Positions 47,031-56,372 of a stretch of DNA of 64,000 bases are shown here, piece by piece. The stretch is from Sulfurimicrobium sp. (GTDB lineage Bacteria; Pseudomonadota; Gammaproteobacteria; Burkholderiales; Sulfuricellaceae). Within the stretch, counting starts at the first letter, position 1, and each line of letters begins with the position of its first letter. The position numbers were made by a program, and so were the translations under genes. The notes under the pieces were generated by a model. The model saw nothing but the letters and a program-made list of their open reading frames with translations, ran no database searches and had not been told where the DNA came from. Location: contig JAUSBJ010000027.1 of NCBI GenBank assembly GCA_030652035.1, forward strand, positions 1-64,000. Reading direction: 5' to 3'.

Positions 47031-48364
47031 CCGTGTTGCCGGTCCAGGGTACGAGCCAGGTCTTGCAAGCTTTGCGCCACTTCCATGCTGTAGGGCGCAG
47101 CTTTATCCAGTTGGCGCAGCCCTTCTGGCAGGCGAGCGAGTTCGGCGGCGGCCAGAGCGCGCGCCTCGGCCAGAGATGCGGCAGGGGTGAGGCGCTTGCC
47201 GCCGCGCATCACCGGTTTCAGCAGCGCTTCGCCCGGGTGTCTGTCCTGCTCTAGCGCCAGGATGTCACCCACCATACGGCCATCCGGCCCGTAACTACGG
47301 AATACCTGCTTGCGCCCCGGCCAGGTGGCCTTGCCCTCGGAGCGCTTGCGCCTGGGCCGCCCGGCGTATTCCTGCAATTTGTAGGCGCAATCGAGATAGG
47401 GCGCGTCGCTCGAGGTCAGCAGTCGCGTCCCCACGCCGAAGCCACTGATCGGTGACTGCTGTGCTGCGAGGCGTGCCAGTTCGAACTCGTCCAGGTTGCC
47501 GCTGGCAAAAATGCCGGTTTCGCGCAGCCCGCCCCGGTCGAGGATGGCGCGCACCTTGCGCGCGTGTTCGCCCAGGTCGCCGCTGTCGAGGCGCACCGCC
47601 TTGATGCGTATACCATCCTGTGCAAGTCTGAGCGCCAGCGCCACCACCTTGTGCGCGGCGGCCTCGGTGTCGTAGGTGTCAATCAAAAGTACCACGTTGC
47701 CGGGCTGGGCATGGGCAAAGTTCGCGAAGGCCTGCGCTTCGTCAGCGTGGGCCTGGACGAAAGAATGGGCCATGGTGCCGTAACTGGGGATGCCAAACTC
47801 GCGCTCGGCCAGGACGTTGGAGGAACCGCCGAAGCCGGCCAGGTAGCAGGCGCGCGCCGCCAAGAGTCCGGCCTCGGCGCCGTGGGCGCGGCGCAGGCCG
47901 AAATCCACCAGCAGTTTCCCCGGCGCAGCCAGCACCACGCGCGCGGCCTTGGAGGCGACCAGGGTCTGGAAATGCAGCAGGTTGATGAGGCGGGTTTCCA
48001 CCAGCTGCGCCACGGGGATGGGCGCGACCACGCGCAGGATGGGCTCGTCGGTGAAAAACACCGTGCCTTCCGCCATGGCGTCCACGTCGCCGCTGAAGCG
48101 GAAATTCGCCACGTAGTCGAGCAGCTTTGGCGAAAAGCGCCCGGTCTGTTCCAGCCAGGCCACTTCCTCGGTGCTGAAGGCAACCGTTTCGAGGAATTGC
48201 AGCGCCTGCTCCAGACCCGCCGCGAGCAGGAAATTGCGTCCGGGCGGCAGTTTGCGCACGAAGAACTCGTACACTGCCACCTCCTCCATTCCCTGCTCCA
48301 GGTAGCCCTGCAGCATGGTGAACTGGTACAGGTCGGTCAATAAGGCGCTGTACCGGGGCAGCAT
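47027..48364 (-). CDS. pncB: Nicotinate phosphoribosyltransferase
   Basis: A 445-aa enzyme converting nicotinate and PRPP to nicotinate mononucleotide in NAD salvage. Signature stretches: SALLTDLYQFTMLQGYLEQG at the start, VDFGLRRAHGAEAGLLAARACYLAGFGGSSNVLA around the catalytic His, LIDTYDTEAAAHKVV, and IRLDSGDLGEHARKVRAIL-like AVRLDSGDL. The ATG at 48364 (LPRYSALLTD) was chosen; the 27 residues upstream look like read-through of the end of pncA. It forms an NAD-salvage pair with pncA. Confidence 0.93.
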   Translation of the reverse strand: MLPRYSALLTDLYQFTMLQGYLEQGMEEVAVYEFFVRKLPPGRNFLLAAGLEQALQFLETVAFSTEEVAWLEQTGRFSPKLLDYVANFRFSGDVDAMAEGTVFFTDEPILRVVAPIPVAQLVETRLINLLHFQTLVASKAARVVLAAPGKLLVDFGLRRAHGAEAGLLAARACYLAGFGGSSNVLAEREFGIPSYGTMAHSFVQAHADEAQAFANFAHAQPGNVVLLIDTYDTEAAAHKVVALALRLAQDGIRIKAVRLDSGDLGEHARKVRAILDRGGLRETGIFASGNLDEFELARLAAQQSPISGFGVGTRLLTSSDAPYLDCAYKLQEYAGRPRRKRSEGKATWPGRKQVFRSYGPDGRMVGDILALEQDRHPGEALLKPVMRGGKRLTPAASLAEARALAAAELARLPEGLRQLDKAAPYSMEVAQSLQDLARTLDRQHG

Positions 48365-48365
48365 C

Positions 48366-48947
48366 TCAGGCCAGCGCCGCGCTCGCGACGAAATGGGCGC
48401 CAAGGGATGCCATCTCTTCCATGGCGCGCGCACCGTCCGCGTCATTCACGGCGCGGATGGCGTCGCTCAGCACATACACCGCAATGCCCTGCTTCAGCGC
48501 ATCGCGCACCGTGGCGAGGACGCAATAATCCGTTGCGAGGCCGCCGACGAACAGGCGCTTCACGCCATACATCATGAGCTGGAAGGTCAGATGGGTGCCT
48601 TCGAAACCGGAATAGGCATCCTTGCCCGAATCAGTGGCTTTGGAGACCACCATGACAAACGCCGCCAATCCGAGTCCGGGTGCAAACTCCGCGCCCGGCG
48701 TATCCTGCACGCAGTGGGGCGGCCACGGCCCGCCCTGGGCCTGGAATGAACAGTGGTCGGCCGGGTGCCAGTCGCGCGTGGCGTAAATGGGTTGCCCGTG
48801 CTGGTGAAAAATATTGATGCAGCGGGCCAGGGGGGCGACCACTTGGTCGCCTTGCGGCACGGCCAGGCCGCCGCCCGGAAGGAAATCGTTCTGTACATCG
48901 ACGATGAGCAGCGCGTCGCCATCCTGGACGCCAATCTGTTCGCTCAT
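48366..48947 (-). CDS. pncA: Nicotinamidase
   Basis: A 193-aa isochorismatase-fold amidase that turns nicotinamide into nicotinate. The catalytic triad is visible: Asp in LIVDVQNDFLPGG, Lys in VVSKATDSGKDAYSGF, Cys in GLATDYCVLAT. The metal ligands lie in TRDWHPADHCSF. The stop is only 1 bp before the pncB start, so nicotinamide to nicotinate mononucleotide is a two-step operon here. It overlaps rdgB by 4 bp. Confidence 0.93.
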   Translation of the reverse strand: MSEQIGVQDGDALLIVDVQNDFLPGGGLAVPQGDQVVAPLARCINIFHQHGQPIYATRDWHPADHCSFQAQGGPWPPHCVQDTPGAEFAPGLGLAAFVMVVSKATDSGKDAYSGFEGTHLTFQLMMYGVKRLFVGGLATDYCVLATVRDALKQGIAVYVLSDAIRAVNDADGARAMEEMASLGAHFVASAALA

Positions 48948-49534
48948 AGGGATGCCCTTAATTTTTCCACCAGCACCGACAATGCCTTGCCGCGATGGCT
49001 GATGCGGTTCTTCACGTCCATGGGAATTTCGGCGCCGGTCTGGCCGAATTCAGGCAGCAGGAAATACGGGTCGTAGCCGAAGCCACCCTCGCCGCGCGGG
49101 GTGTCGATAATCTCGCCGTACATCGCGCCTTCGGCAATGATGGGCTGCGGGTCTTCCGGCCAGCGCACCAGTACCATCACGCAATAGTAGTGCGCCTTGC
49201 GGTTGGCGTGCCCCTGTAGCAGCTCGATCAGCTTCTCGTTGTTGCGCTGGTCCGACTTGGGCTCACCGGCAAAACGCGCGGAATACACGCCCGGCGCGCC
49301 GTTCAGCGCCTCCACGCAGATCCCGGAATCGTCCGCCAGGGCGGGCAGGCCGGAATGCGCCGAGGCATGGCGCGCCTTGGCAATGCAGTTCTCGATGAAG
49401 GTGCAGTACGGCTCCTCCGCCTCGGGAATGTTGAAGGCCGACTGCGGCAGTACCTCAAACTCCATGGGCGCGAGGATGGCCCCGATTTCGCGCAGCTTGC
49501 CGGCGTTGTTGGATGCGATGACGATTTTTTTCAT
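48944..49534 (-). CDS. rdgB: XTP/dITP pyrophosphatase (RdgB)
   Basis: A 196-aa enzyme removing non-canonical purine nucleotides (dITP, XTP). The HAM1/RdgB pattern is complete: IVIASNNAGKLREI at the start, AEEPYCTFIENCIAKARHASAHSGLPALADDSGICVEALNGAPGVYSARFAG, GEGGFGYDPYFLLPEFGQT, and NRISHRGKAL. Overlaps pncA by ATGA. Confidence 0.94.
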   Translation of the reverse strand: MKKIVIASNNAGKLREIGAILAPMEFEVLPQSAFNIPEAEEPYCTFIENCIAKARHASAHSGLPALADDSGICVEALNGAPGVYSARFAGEPKSDQRNNEKLIELLQGHANRKAHYYCVMVLVRWPEDPQPIIAEGAMYGEIIDTPRGEGGFGYDPYFLLPEFGQTGAEIPMDVKNRISHRGKALSVLVEKLRASL

Positions 49535-49548
49535 AAAAAAGATCCTTG

Positions 49549-49617
49549 AACCACGGGGAACACGGGGGAAATTCTTTAGATCGTGACTGCCCCGTGCGCC
49601 CCGTGTTCCCCGTGGTT
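49549..49617. repeat. Perfect 19-bp inverted repeat between rph and rdgB
   Basis: AACCACGGGGAACACGGGG (49549-49567) pairs perfectly with CCCCGTGTTCCCCGTGGTT (49599-49617) across a 31-base loop that itself contains CCCCGTGCGCC. It fills the whole gap between the two genes. It may be a mobile palindromic element, an mRNA-stabilising hairpin or an attenuator. Confidence 0.85.
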
Positions 49618-49632
49618 AATTTGTTTTTGTTT

Positions 49633-50349
49633 CTATAATCCCAGCGCCGCTTTCTGCTTCGCCACCAGTTGCCCGATGCCGCTTTGCGCCAGGTCGAGCA
49701 GCGCATCCATCTCGCCGCGGCTGAAGGGCGCGCCTTCCGCCGTGCCCTGCACTTCGACGAAGCCGCCGCTGCCGGTCATCACCACGTTCATGTCGGTATC
49801 GCAATCCGAATCCTCGGCATAGTCGAGGTCGAGCACCGGAACGCCCTGATACACGCCGACCGAAATCGCCGCCACGGAATCGGTCAGGGGCGAAGCCGCA
49901 AGCAGCTGTTTTTTCATCAGGAAGGTGATGGCGTCATGCAGCGCGACATAAGCGCCGGTGATGCTCGCGGTGCGTGTGCCGCCATCGGCCTGGATCACGT
50001 CGCAATCGACCTGGATGGTGCGTTCGCCCAGCGCTTTCAGGTCCACCACCGAACGCAGGGAACGCCCGATCAGGCGCTGGATTTCCTGCGTGCGTCCGGA
50101 CTGTTTGCCGCGCGCAGCTTCGCGGTCCATGCGGCTGCCGGTGGAGCGCGGCAGCATGCCGTATTCCGCCGTCACCCAGCCCTGGCCCTTGCCGCGCAGG
50201 AAAGACGGCACTTTCTCATCGATGCTGGCGGTGCAGATAACCTTGGTGTCGCCGCACTCGATCAGCACCGATCCTTCGGCGTGCTTGGTGTAATTGCGGG
50301 TAATGCTAATGGCGCGCAACTGATCTGCGCTTCTTTGGCTGGGTCGCAT
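49633..50349 (-). CDS. rph: Ribonuclease PH
   Basis: A 238-aa phosphorolytic exoribonuclease that trims tRNA 3' ends. Typical stretches are [101 protein letters not shown], and [20 protein letters not shown]. The ATG at 50349 was chosen; the extra 20 residues upstream come from the adjacent inverted repeat. Confidence 0.95.
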   Translation of the reverse strand: MRPSQRSADQLRAISITRNYTKHAEGSVLIECGDTKVICTASIDEKVPSFLRGKGQGWVTAEYGMLPRSTGSRMDREAARGKQSGRTQEIQRLIGRSLRSVVDLKALGERTIQVDCDVIQADGGTRTASITGAYVALHDAITFLMKKQLLAASPLTDSVAAISVGVYQGVPVLDLDYAEDSDCDTDMNVVMTGSGGFVEVQGTAEGAPFSRGEMDALLDLAQSGIGQLVAKQKAALGL

Positions 50350-50383
50350 GGGTTTTCCTGGTTTATCCTGAAAACGGCATTTC

Positions 50384-50460
50384 ACCGCGAAGGACGCAAA
50401 GGGACGCAAGCTTAAGGCTTTTTCTTGAATACCTGCGCGTTACTTTGCGTCCTTTGCGGT
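50384..50460. repeat. Dispersed palindromic repeat, copy 1
   Basis: Left arm ACCGCGAAGGACGCAAAG (50384-50401) and right arm CTTTGCGTCCTTTGCGGT (50443-50460) pair over 18 bases with one mismatch. The loop contains AAGCTT. A related copy with the same arms lies at 58415-58522. It lies between the PP2C gene and rph. Confidence 0.85.
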
Positions 50461-50472
50461 TAAAAAATTGGT

Positions 50473-51393
50473 TTATTTTGAATATTTCTTGATGGCGGAC
50501 TGAATTTCGGCGATCGCCTTTTCGATGTCGTCATCGCTCACGGGCGCTTCGCCAGCTGCCGGGCGGGGTGCGTGCAAGGCGTCGAGCTGGGTGGTAAAGC
50601 TGTCCAGCGGCATGGCTTCGGTGGAAATACCGCCAGTGCCCTTCGCGCTGCCTCCGGCTCCCCCCCAGCTCATGGCGATGGCGGATAGATTGTCGCCGTC
50701 CTGCCCGCCACGAAATTCGGCATGGTCCATCAGTTCCGGAATCGCCTGATCCAGCGGGTAAGTGTTGAGAATGGCGCCGATTTCGTTGACGCTGAGAGAA
50801 CCCCACAGTCCGTCCGAGCACAACATCAAGATGTCGCCTGCTTCCACCGGCATGCGCCTGGAAAGCTCGACTTCGGGCGGCATCATGCCACCGAGGCAGT
50901 TGTAGATTTTGTTGCGATCAGGATGCGTGGTCATCTGGGCTTCAGAAATGAGCCCCTGCTCGAACAGCTGCTGCACCCGCGAATGATCCTGGGTGCGCGT
51001 CACCAGGCGCCCGTGACGGAAAAAATACAGGCGCGAATCGCCGACATGGGCCCAGTAAGCCATATCACGCTGGATCACCGTTGCCACGCAGGTCGTACGC
51101 GGGCTTTCCAGCAGTTCGTTATCGGCGGAATATTCGCTGATTGCCTCGTGCACGGCGTGCATCGCCTGGTCGAGGAAAAAAAGCGGATCCCTGAGGGTTG
51201 GATGAGCCTGTTTCTGGAACATTTCCGCCACCAGTTGCACCGTCATCTGCGCCGCGATCTCGCCATGGAAATGGCCGCCCATGCCGTCCGCCACTACCAT
51301 CAGCAGGGATTCCTTGCTATAGGAATAGGCCACCCGGTCCTGATTGTATTTTCGTCCGCCTTGCCGGCTGGACTGGTAGATGGAGAATTTCAT
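50473..51393 (-). CDS. PP2C-type Ser/Thr protein phosphatase
   Basis: A 306-aa metal-dependent phosphatase. PPM motifs are KYNQDRVAYSYSKESLLMVVADGMGGHFHGE, WAHVGDSRLYFFRHGRLV, LMLCSDGLWGSLS, and the final DGDNLSAIAMSW. The C-terminal 60 residues after the domain are Ala/Gly-rich and acidic. It is the second gene of a kinase-phosphatase pair (8 bp after the kinase) and probably reverses the kinase's phosphorylations. Confidence 0.92.
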   Translation of the reverse strand: MKFSIYQSSRQGGRKYNQDRVAYSYSKESLLMVVADGMGGHFHGEIAAQMTVQLVAEMFQKQAHPTLRDPLFFLDQAMHAVHEAISEYSADNELLESPRTTCVATVIQRDMAYWAHVGDSRLYFFRHGRLVTRTQDHSRVQQLFEQGLISEAQMTTHPDRNKIYNCLGGMMPPEVELSRRMPVEAGDILMLCSDGLWGSLSVNEIGAILNTYPLDQAIPELMDHAEFRGGQDGDNLSAIAMSWGGAGGSAKGTGGISTEAMPLDSFTTQLDALHAPRPAAGEAPVSDDDIEKAIAEIQSAIKKYSK

Positions 51394-51400
51394 GGCAGGT

Positions 51401-52354
51401 TCAGAATAGATCCTTGTTCAGGGTGGCGCGGATGCTGCTGATCAGCGATTTCTTGGGTGGCAGTTTTTCTTCCGGCAAAACATCCTTGACCAGCTCGCGC
51501 TGCAGGGCAAACACGCTCTGCGGGCGCTTCATATAGTCCAGTGCCAGGCACTGATCGATCAATTGCAGCAATTGCTCCGAGTATTCCCCGGGCCACAGCT
51601 TGGTGGCGGAGGCCATCTTGTCGTCCTCCATGCGCGCATCGGCGGCCTGCGGCGCGAAGCCGGCCATGCAGGCGAATATGCTGGCACCGACACTGTAAAT
51701 GTCCGACCACGGTCCCAGTCGTTCGCGATTCTTGTACTGTTCCGGTGCGGCGAAGCCCGGTGTATACATGGGTGAAAGCTTGTTTTTTTCACTCGAAAGC
51801 GTCTGCCGTGCGGCGCCAAAATCCAGCAGCACCGGCGAACCATCGAGGCGCAGGTAAATATTGGCGGGTTTGATATCGAGGTGCAGAATCTTGTGCGTAT
51901 GCACCTCGCGCAGGCCATTGAGCATCTGCGCGAATACTCGGCGGATGAAGCCTTCCCGGATATGCCCCTTGTGCTGCTGGATGTGCTCCTGCAGGGTCCT
52001 TCCGCGCTCGTACTGCATCACCATGTACACGGTTTCGTTGGCACGGAAGAAGTTGGTCACGCGCACCACGTTGGGATGAGCAATCTTGGCCAGCGCGCGC
52101 CCTTCCTCGAAAAAGCACTTCATGCCGTAGCGGAAGGTGTTGAGGTTATCCACCGACGTGGCCTGCACGAGTTCGCCGCCATCGCGCAACGCCAGCCCGC
52201 TGGGCAGGTATTCCTTGATCGCCACCGGCGTGCCGGTTTCGTCATAGGCGAGGTAAACAATACTGAAACCGCCGCCCGATATCTGCTTGGCGATGCGGTA
52301 ATTGAGTATTTGTGCGCCCTCGGGCAGGGCCTGATTGATTTGTTGAGAGCTCAT
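51401..52354 (-). CDS. Serine/threonine protein kinase
   Basis: A 317-aa cytoplasmic eukaryotic-type kinase. Gly-rich loop GGGFSIVYLAYD, ATP lysine in VAIKEYLP, catalytic loop HLDIKPANIYL (HLD in place of HRD, frequent in bacteria), DFG in VLLDFGAARQ, and APE-like FAAPEQYKN. No transmembrane helix or PASTA domain is seen, so the signal is probably internal. The short C-terminal tail (EKLPPKKSLISSIRATLNKDLF) follows the domain. Divergent from yicC. Confidence 0.93.
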   Translation of the reverse strand: MSSQQINQALPEGAQILNYRIAKQISGGGFSIVYLAYDETGTPVAIKEYLPSGLALRDGGELVQATSVDNLNTFRYGMKCFFEEGRALAKIAHPNVVRVTNFFRANETVYMVMQYERGRTLQEHIQQHKGHIREGFIRRVFAQMLNGLREVHTHKILHLDIKPANIYLRLDGSPVLLDFGAARQTLSSEKNKLSPMYTPGFAAPEQYKNRERLGPWSDIYSVGASIFACMAGFAPQAADARMEDDKMASATKLWPGEYSEQLLQLIDQCLALDYMKRPQSVFALQRELVKDVLPEEKLPPKKSLISSIRATLNKDLF

Positions 52355-52426
52355 TAAATTTACTATGCTAATCTTCGCGCTATTTTACAATTGTTTAACC
52401 ATAGTAATGCATTTTTTGGAGCACCC

Positions 52427-53293
52427 ATGATTTACAGCATGACCGGCTTCGCCGCAGTGAACCGCGAACTACCCCAGGGAGCGCTGCACCTGGAACTGCG
52501 CGCCGTCAACCACCGCTATCTTGAAATCGCCTTTCGCATGGATGAAGTGTTCCGCCCGGTGGAATCCAGCATGCGCGAAGCTATCGCCAAACAACTCAAC
52601 CGAGGCAAGGTCGAGTGCCGCCTCAATTTTACGCCCAGCGCGGGCAGCCACAAACCGCTGGCAATCAACGAGATGCTGACGCAACAACTGGTCCAGCTCG
52701 GCCAGATCGTACTGGTGCTTTCACCATCAAGCGCGCCGCTCAGCGTAGCAGACATTCTGCGCTGGCCGGGAATCATGGAAGCTGAAGGTGTCCCCCAGGA
52801 AGCGCTGCAGGAAGCAGCTGTCGCGCTACTGCAGGAAGCCCTGGCGGATTTCACCGCCTGCCGCGGCCGTGAAGGAGAAAAACTCAAGGGCATGATCCTC
52901 GAACGCGCTACGCAAATGGAAGACCTGGTCGCGGAAGCCGCACCGCACCTGCCCCGCCTGCGCGCTGCTTATCAGGACAAACTGACAGCGCGTTTCCGGG
53001 AAGCCGCCGCCAGCCTGGATGAAGACCGCATCCGCCAGGAAGTGGCGCTGTTCGCCCAGAAGATCGATATAGACGAGGAAATCTCCCGTCTCCAGGCCCA
53101 TTTGCAGGAAGTGAAGCGAGTATTGAATCAGGGCGGAGCGGCAGGAAAACGCCTCGACTTCATGATGCAGGAGCTTAACCGTGAGGCCAACACCCTTGGA
53201 TCGAAATCCGTGTCCACTGAAACATCGCGCTTATCGATGGAATTGAAAGTATTGATCGAGCAGATGCGGGAGCAGATACAGAATATTGAATGA
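52427..53293 (+). CDS. yicC: YicC family protein (endoribonuclease)
   Basis: A 288-aa protein with the N-terminal MIYSMTGFAAV and C-terminal GKRLDFMMQELNREANTLGSKS signatures of the YicC family, now known as a ribonuclease family. Between them lie ELRAVNHRYLEIAFR and an acidic helical middle. The ATG at 52427 has GGAG seven bases upstream; the 12 residues before it in frame are not part of the family. The gene is usually next to gmk, which is absent here. Confidence 0.92.
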   Translation: MIYSMTGFAAVNRELPQGALHLELRAVNHRYLEIAFRMDEVFRPVESSMREAIAKQLNRGKVECRLNFTPSAGSHKPLAINEMLTQQLVQLGQIVLVLSPSSAPLSVADILRWPGIMEAEGVPQEALQEAAVALLQEALADFTACRGREGEKLKGMILERATQMEDLVAEAAPHLPRLRAAYQDKLTARFREAAASLDEDRIRQEVALFAQKIDIDEEISRLQAHLQEVKRVLNQGGAAGKRLDFMMQELNREANTLGSKSVSTETSRLSMELKVLIEQMREQIQNIE

Positions 53294-53322
53294 TGTTTCG
53301 CCCAAGCGCGTAATTCCAAACT

Positions 53323-53345
53323 AAAGCCGCTAACCATGCGGCTTT
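53323..53345 (+). terminator. Terminator after yicC
   Basis: AAAGCCGC, loop TAACCAT, GCGGCTTT forms an eight-pair stem followed by CGTCTTTTCT. It lies 30 bp after the yicC stop. Confidence 0.65.
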
Positions 53346-53552
53346 CGTCTTTTCTGATGCGATTCCGCCCAAGGGCTGGCCGAGCGGACACCGGATCACC
53401 TGCCCTCCCCTTACCATTCACGCCGCCAGGCATGCCGTTCCAGTGTACAACCCAGCGCGGCACAGCGCCATTTCAAGCGGGACATAAGGGATTCCCCGAT
53501 AGGAGGATGCTTTTTTACATGCGAGAATTCGCACAACTCCGACGAAACCTCC

Positions 53553-55415
53553 ATGAAAACCAGCAAACTCCTAATTCTCGTCAGCATTACCGCCGGACTT
53601 GTGATTCTCACTCTGGCATTGCTCAATATCTGGAATGAGCGGGAGCACGCCCTCGATGAAGCCCGGCAACGCCTGAGCGACCTCAGCCTGATGCAGGCTG
53701 AGCAAATGGAGCAATCCCTGCAGGCTGCTGACCTGGTGCTTAACTACGTCGTGGAGGAACTCGGCCGCACCGGCGACTGGGAAAGCCAGTCCATCCATCT
53801 CCACCTGAAGAACTTCGACATCGCTCTGCCGCAAATCCGTGCTGTTGCCATCGTCGCTGCCGATGGCAACATTATCAACGACAGCGCCCTGTTTCCGGGC
53901 ACGCCCATTTTCCTCGGCGACCGGGAGTATTTCGCCCATTTAAAAGCGCACCCTGATGACAAGGCGATGTATATCAGCGCCCCGCTCAAGAGCCGCCGCG
54001 ACCATGAGTGGACGGTGGTGCTGGCGCGTGCCATCACCGGCAAGGATGGCGCATTCCAGGGCCTGGTGTTTGCGCGCATGCAGCCTAAATACTTCCAGGA
54101 AAACCTGCACAAAATCCTGCATCGCGAAGGCAGCGCTGTAAGCGTTATGCGCCGTGACGGCACCATGCTGTTCCGGCAACCCCATGATGAAAAAACCATG
54201 GGCAGAAGCTTTGCCAAACTCCCTCTGTTCAGCACTATTCTCCCCGCTTCCGATCACGGCAGTTTCGAGAAACTGGCAGAGGTTGACGGAAAACTGCGAT
54301 TGTTCAGTTACAGCGCTTTAAGAAACTATCCGGTCGTCATCGTCGCGCATCAGGAAAAATCAGCCATCCTTGCCCCCTGGCGCAGCCACGCCACCGTTGG
54401 GGGCACCGTGGTTATCATCGTTCTGCTGGCCGGTTTTTTCCTGACGCGGCGACTTACCCTGTCCCTGATACAACGCGAACAGGACATCGCAGCGATACTG
54501 GCCAGTGAACAACAGTTGCGGTTCATGACGGAAAACATGCTGGACGTCATCTGGACGTGGGAATCAGGCAAGGGGCTTACCTTTGTCAGCCCCTCGGTCA
54601 AGCGCTTGCTGGGCCACACCTCCGATGAATTGCTGGGCAAGCAACTGGAAGGTTTGTGCGCACAAGGCACACTGGACAAGATCGCGGAAAAATCCGCCGA
54701 GGCACGCGCCATGGTTGAGGCGGGCGAACCGCCGCCGCTTTTTGACCTGACTTTCGAGAGCCAGATCCCGACCAAATCCAGTGCGCCGGTATGGGTGGAA
54801 AATCGGCTCAGGCTGTTTTTCAATACAGATGGCAGCCAGTCGCGCATCCAGGGATTATCGCGCGATATCACGGAACGCAAGCAGGCACAACAACAGCTCG
54901 AAAATCTGGCCAACTTCGATGCACTGACCGGCCTGCCCAACCGGGTATTGCTCGCCGACCGCATGCAACTGGAATTGTCGCGCGCCAGACGCCACGAGCA
55001 CCTGCTTGCGGTGTGTTTCATTGATCTGGATAACTTCAAGCCCATCAACGATCAATACGGCCATGCAACCGGAGATATCCTCCTCATCCAGGTAGCATGT
55101 CGCCTCAAGCAGGCGATTCGAGAAGGAGACACGGTTGCGCGACTGGGCGGCGACGAATTCGTGATGCTGCTCACCGATCTCGGCCAGTCGGGTGAAGTCG
55201 AGCCCATGCTGCAACGCGTGCTCGATGATGTTGCCGCACCCTACGTCATCAACGGTATCGACATGCATATCTCGGCCAGCATCGGGGTCACCCTATACCC
55301 GACCGACGGCGACAACCCCGACATTCTGCTGCGTTATGCCGATCAGGCGATGTATCACGCGAAACAGGCCGGGCGCAACCGCTTTCACAGGTTCGACAAG
55401 CAACACGTCTCGTAG
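53553..55415 (+). CDS. Membrane diguanylate cyclase with Cache-like, PAS and GGDEF domains
   Basis: A 620-aa protein. Transmembrane helix 1 is LILVSITAGLVILTLALL and helix 2, at about residue 280-300, is TVVIIVLLAGFFL. The part between is a periplasmic Cache-like sensor. A PAS domain follows (MTENMLDVIWTWESGKGLTFVSPSVKRLLGHTSDELLG), then the GGDEF domain with the intact active site RLGGDEFVML and the inhibitory RxxD site (REGD) five residues before it. It should make cyclic di-GMP in response to an external ligand and be feedback-limited. No EAL domain. Monocistronic. Confidence 0.9.
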   Translation: MKTSKLLILVSITAGLVILTLALLNIWNEREHALDEARQRLSDLSLMQAEQMEQSLQAADLVLNYVVEELGRTGDWESQSIHLHLKNFDIALPQIRAVAIVAADGNIINDSALFPGTPIFLGDREYFAHLKAHPDDKAMYISAPLKSRRDHEWTVVLARAITGKDGAFQGLVFARMQPKYFQENLHKILHREGSAVSVMRRDGTMLFRQPHDEKTMGRSFAKLPLFSTILPASDHGSFEKLAEVDGKLRLFSYSALRNYPVVIVAHQEKSAILAPWRSHATVGGTVVIIVLLAGFFLTRRLTLSLIQREQDIAAILASEQQLRFMTENMLDVIWTWESGKGLTFVSPSVKRLLGHTSDELLGKQLEGLCAQGTLDKIAEKSAEARAMVEAGEPPPLFDLTFESQIPTKSSAPVWVENRLRLFFNTDGSQSRIQGLSRDITERKQAQQQLENLANFDALTGLPNRVLLADRMQLELSRARRHEHLLAVCFIDLDNFKPINDQYGHATGDILLIQVACRLKQAIREGDTVARLGGDEFVMLLTDLGQSGEVEPMLQRVLDDVAAPYVINGIDMHISASIGVTLYPTDGDNPDILLRYADQAMYHAKQAGRNRFHRFDKQHVS

Positions 55416-55436
55416 AAGCAAATGGGTTGCGGGGCG

Positions 55437-56282
55437 CTACTTGTTTTCCACCTCGCCCACCCTGCCCAGCACTCGGTCCAGCGCGCTGCCCGGCAGCAGG
55501 CGCTTGAGCATGGCAAACAGGTAGGCGGGAAAGGTCACCGGATAACGGATTCGCGGACGGCTGCTTTCCAGGATATGGATCACTTTCTCCAGCACCGCTT
55601 CCGGCTGCAGGGTGAAAGGCGCTACCGGGCCGGGTTTGGCCAGGCGGCTTTCCATGGCGCGGTAGGTATTGCGGAAAAAGCTGGCTTCCGCATCCACGTT
55701 GCGCCGGAACATTTCATGGGCGTTGGCGCGGAAACGGCTGGCGATTGGCCCGGGCTCGACCAGGGCAACATGAATCCCGCTGCCCCGCAACTCCAGGCGC
55801 AGGGTATCCGCAATACCTTCAAGAGCATACTTGGTTGCATTGTAAGCACCGCGAAACGGTAACGAGACATAGCCGAGCAGGGAACTGTTGATAATGATGC
55901 GGCCGCCCCCCTGGGCGCGCATCACCGGGATCAGCCGGTTGGTGAGATCAACCGTGCCGAACACGTTGGTTTCGAACTGCTCGCGCAACACCTCGCGCCG
56001 CAAATCCTCCACCGCGCCAGGCTGTCCGTAGCCGGCATTGTTGAACAGGGCGTAGAGCGTGCCTCCGGTGCGGCGCAAAACCTCGTCCACCGCGCACCGG
56101 ATGGAAGCCGGATCGGCAACATCCAGTTGCAGGCTTTCCAGCCCCCTCTCCGCCAGCATCTCCACATCCGCCGTCTTGCGTGCCGTGGCGAACACCCGGT
56201 AACCGCGTTTCTGCAGGCCCTCCGCCACGCACAGCCCGATGCCACTGGAACAGCCGGTAATCAGAATGCTTTTCTTGTCCAT
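55437..56282 (-). CDS. SDR family NAD(P)-dependent oxidoreductase
   Basis: A 281-aa short-chain dehydrogenase. Nucleotide motif TGCSSGIGLCVAEGL; catalytic Ser in INSSLLGYVSLPF; Tyr and Lys in AYNATKYALEGIADTL. The C-terminal part (RNTYRAMESRLAKPGPVAPF) is longer than in minimal SDRs. The substrate is not clear. The ATG at 56282 (DKKSILITG) was chosen. Converges with the diguanylate cyclase gene. Confidence 0.88.
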   Translation of the reverse strand: MDKKSILITGCSSGIGLCVAEGLQKRGYRVFATARKTADVEMLAERGLESLQLDVADPASIRCAVDEVLRRTGGTLYALFNNAGYGQPGAVEDLRREVLREQFETNVFGTVDLTNRLIPVMRAQGGGRIIINSSLLGYVSLPFRGAYNATKYALEGIADTLRLELRGSGIHVALVEPGPIASRFRANAHEMFRRNVDAEASFFRNTYRAMESRLAKPGPVAPFTLQPEAVLEKVIHILESSRPRIRYPVTFPAYLFAMLKRLLPGSALDRVLGRVGEVENK

Positions 56283-56372
56283 CCCCAACCCTCGCAAAAA
56301 TCAGCACTCTACTGTAGCGAAAAAGCACTGCAAGGTCGAATACACACCGCTCTCGTATGACATAATCCCGCC

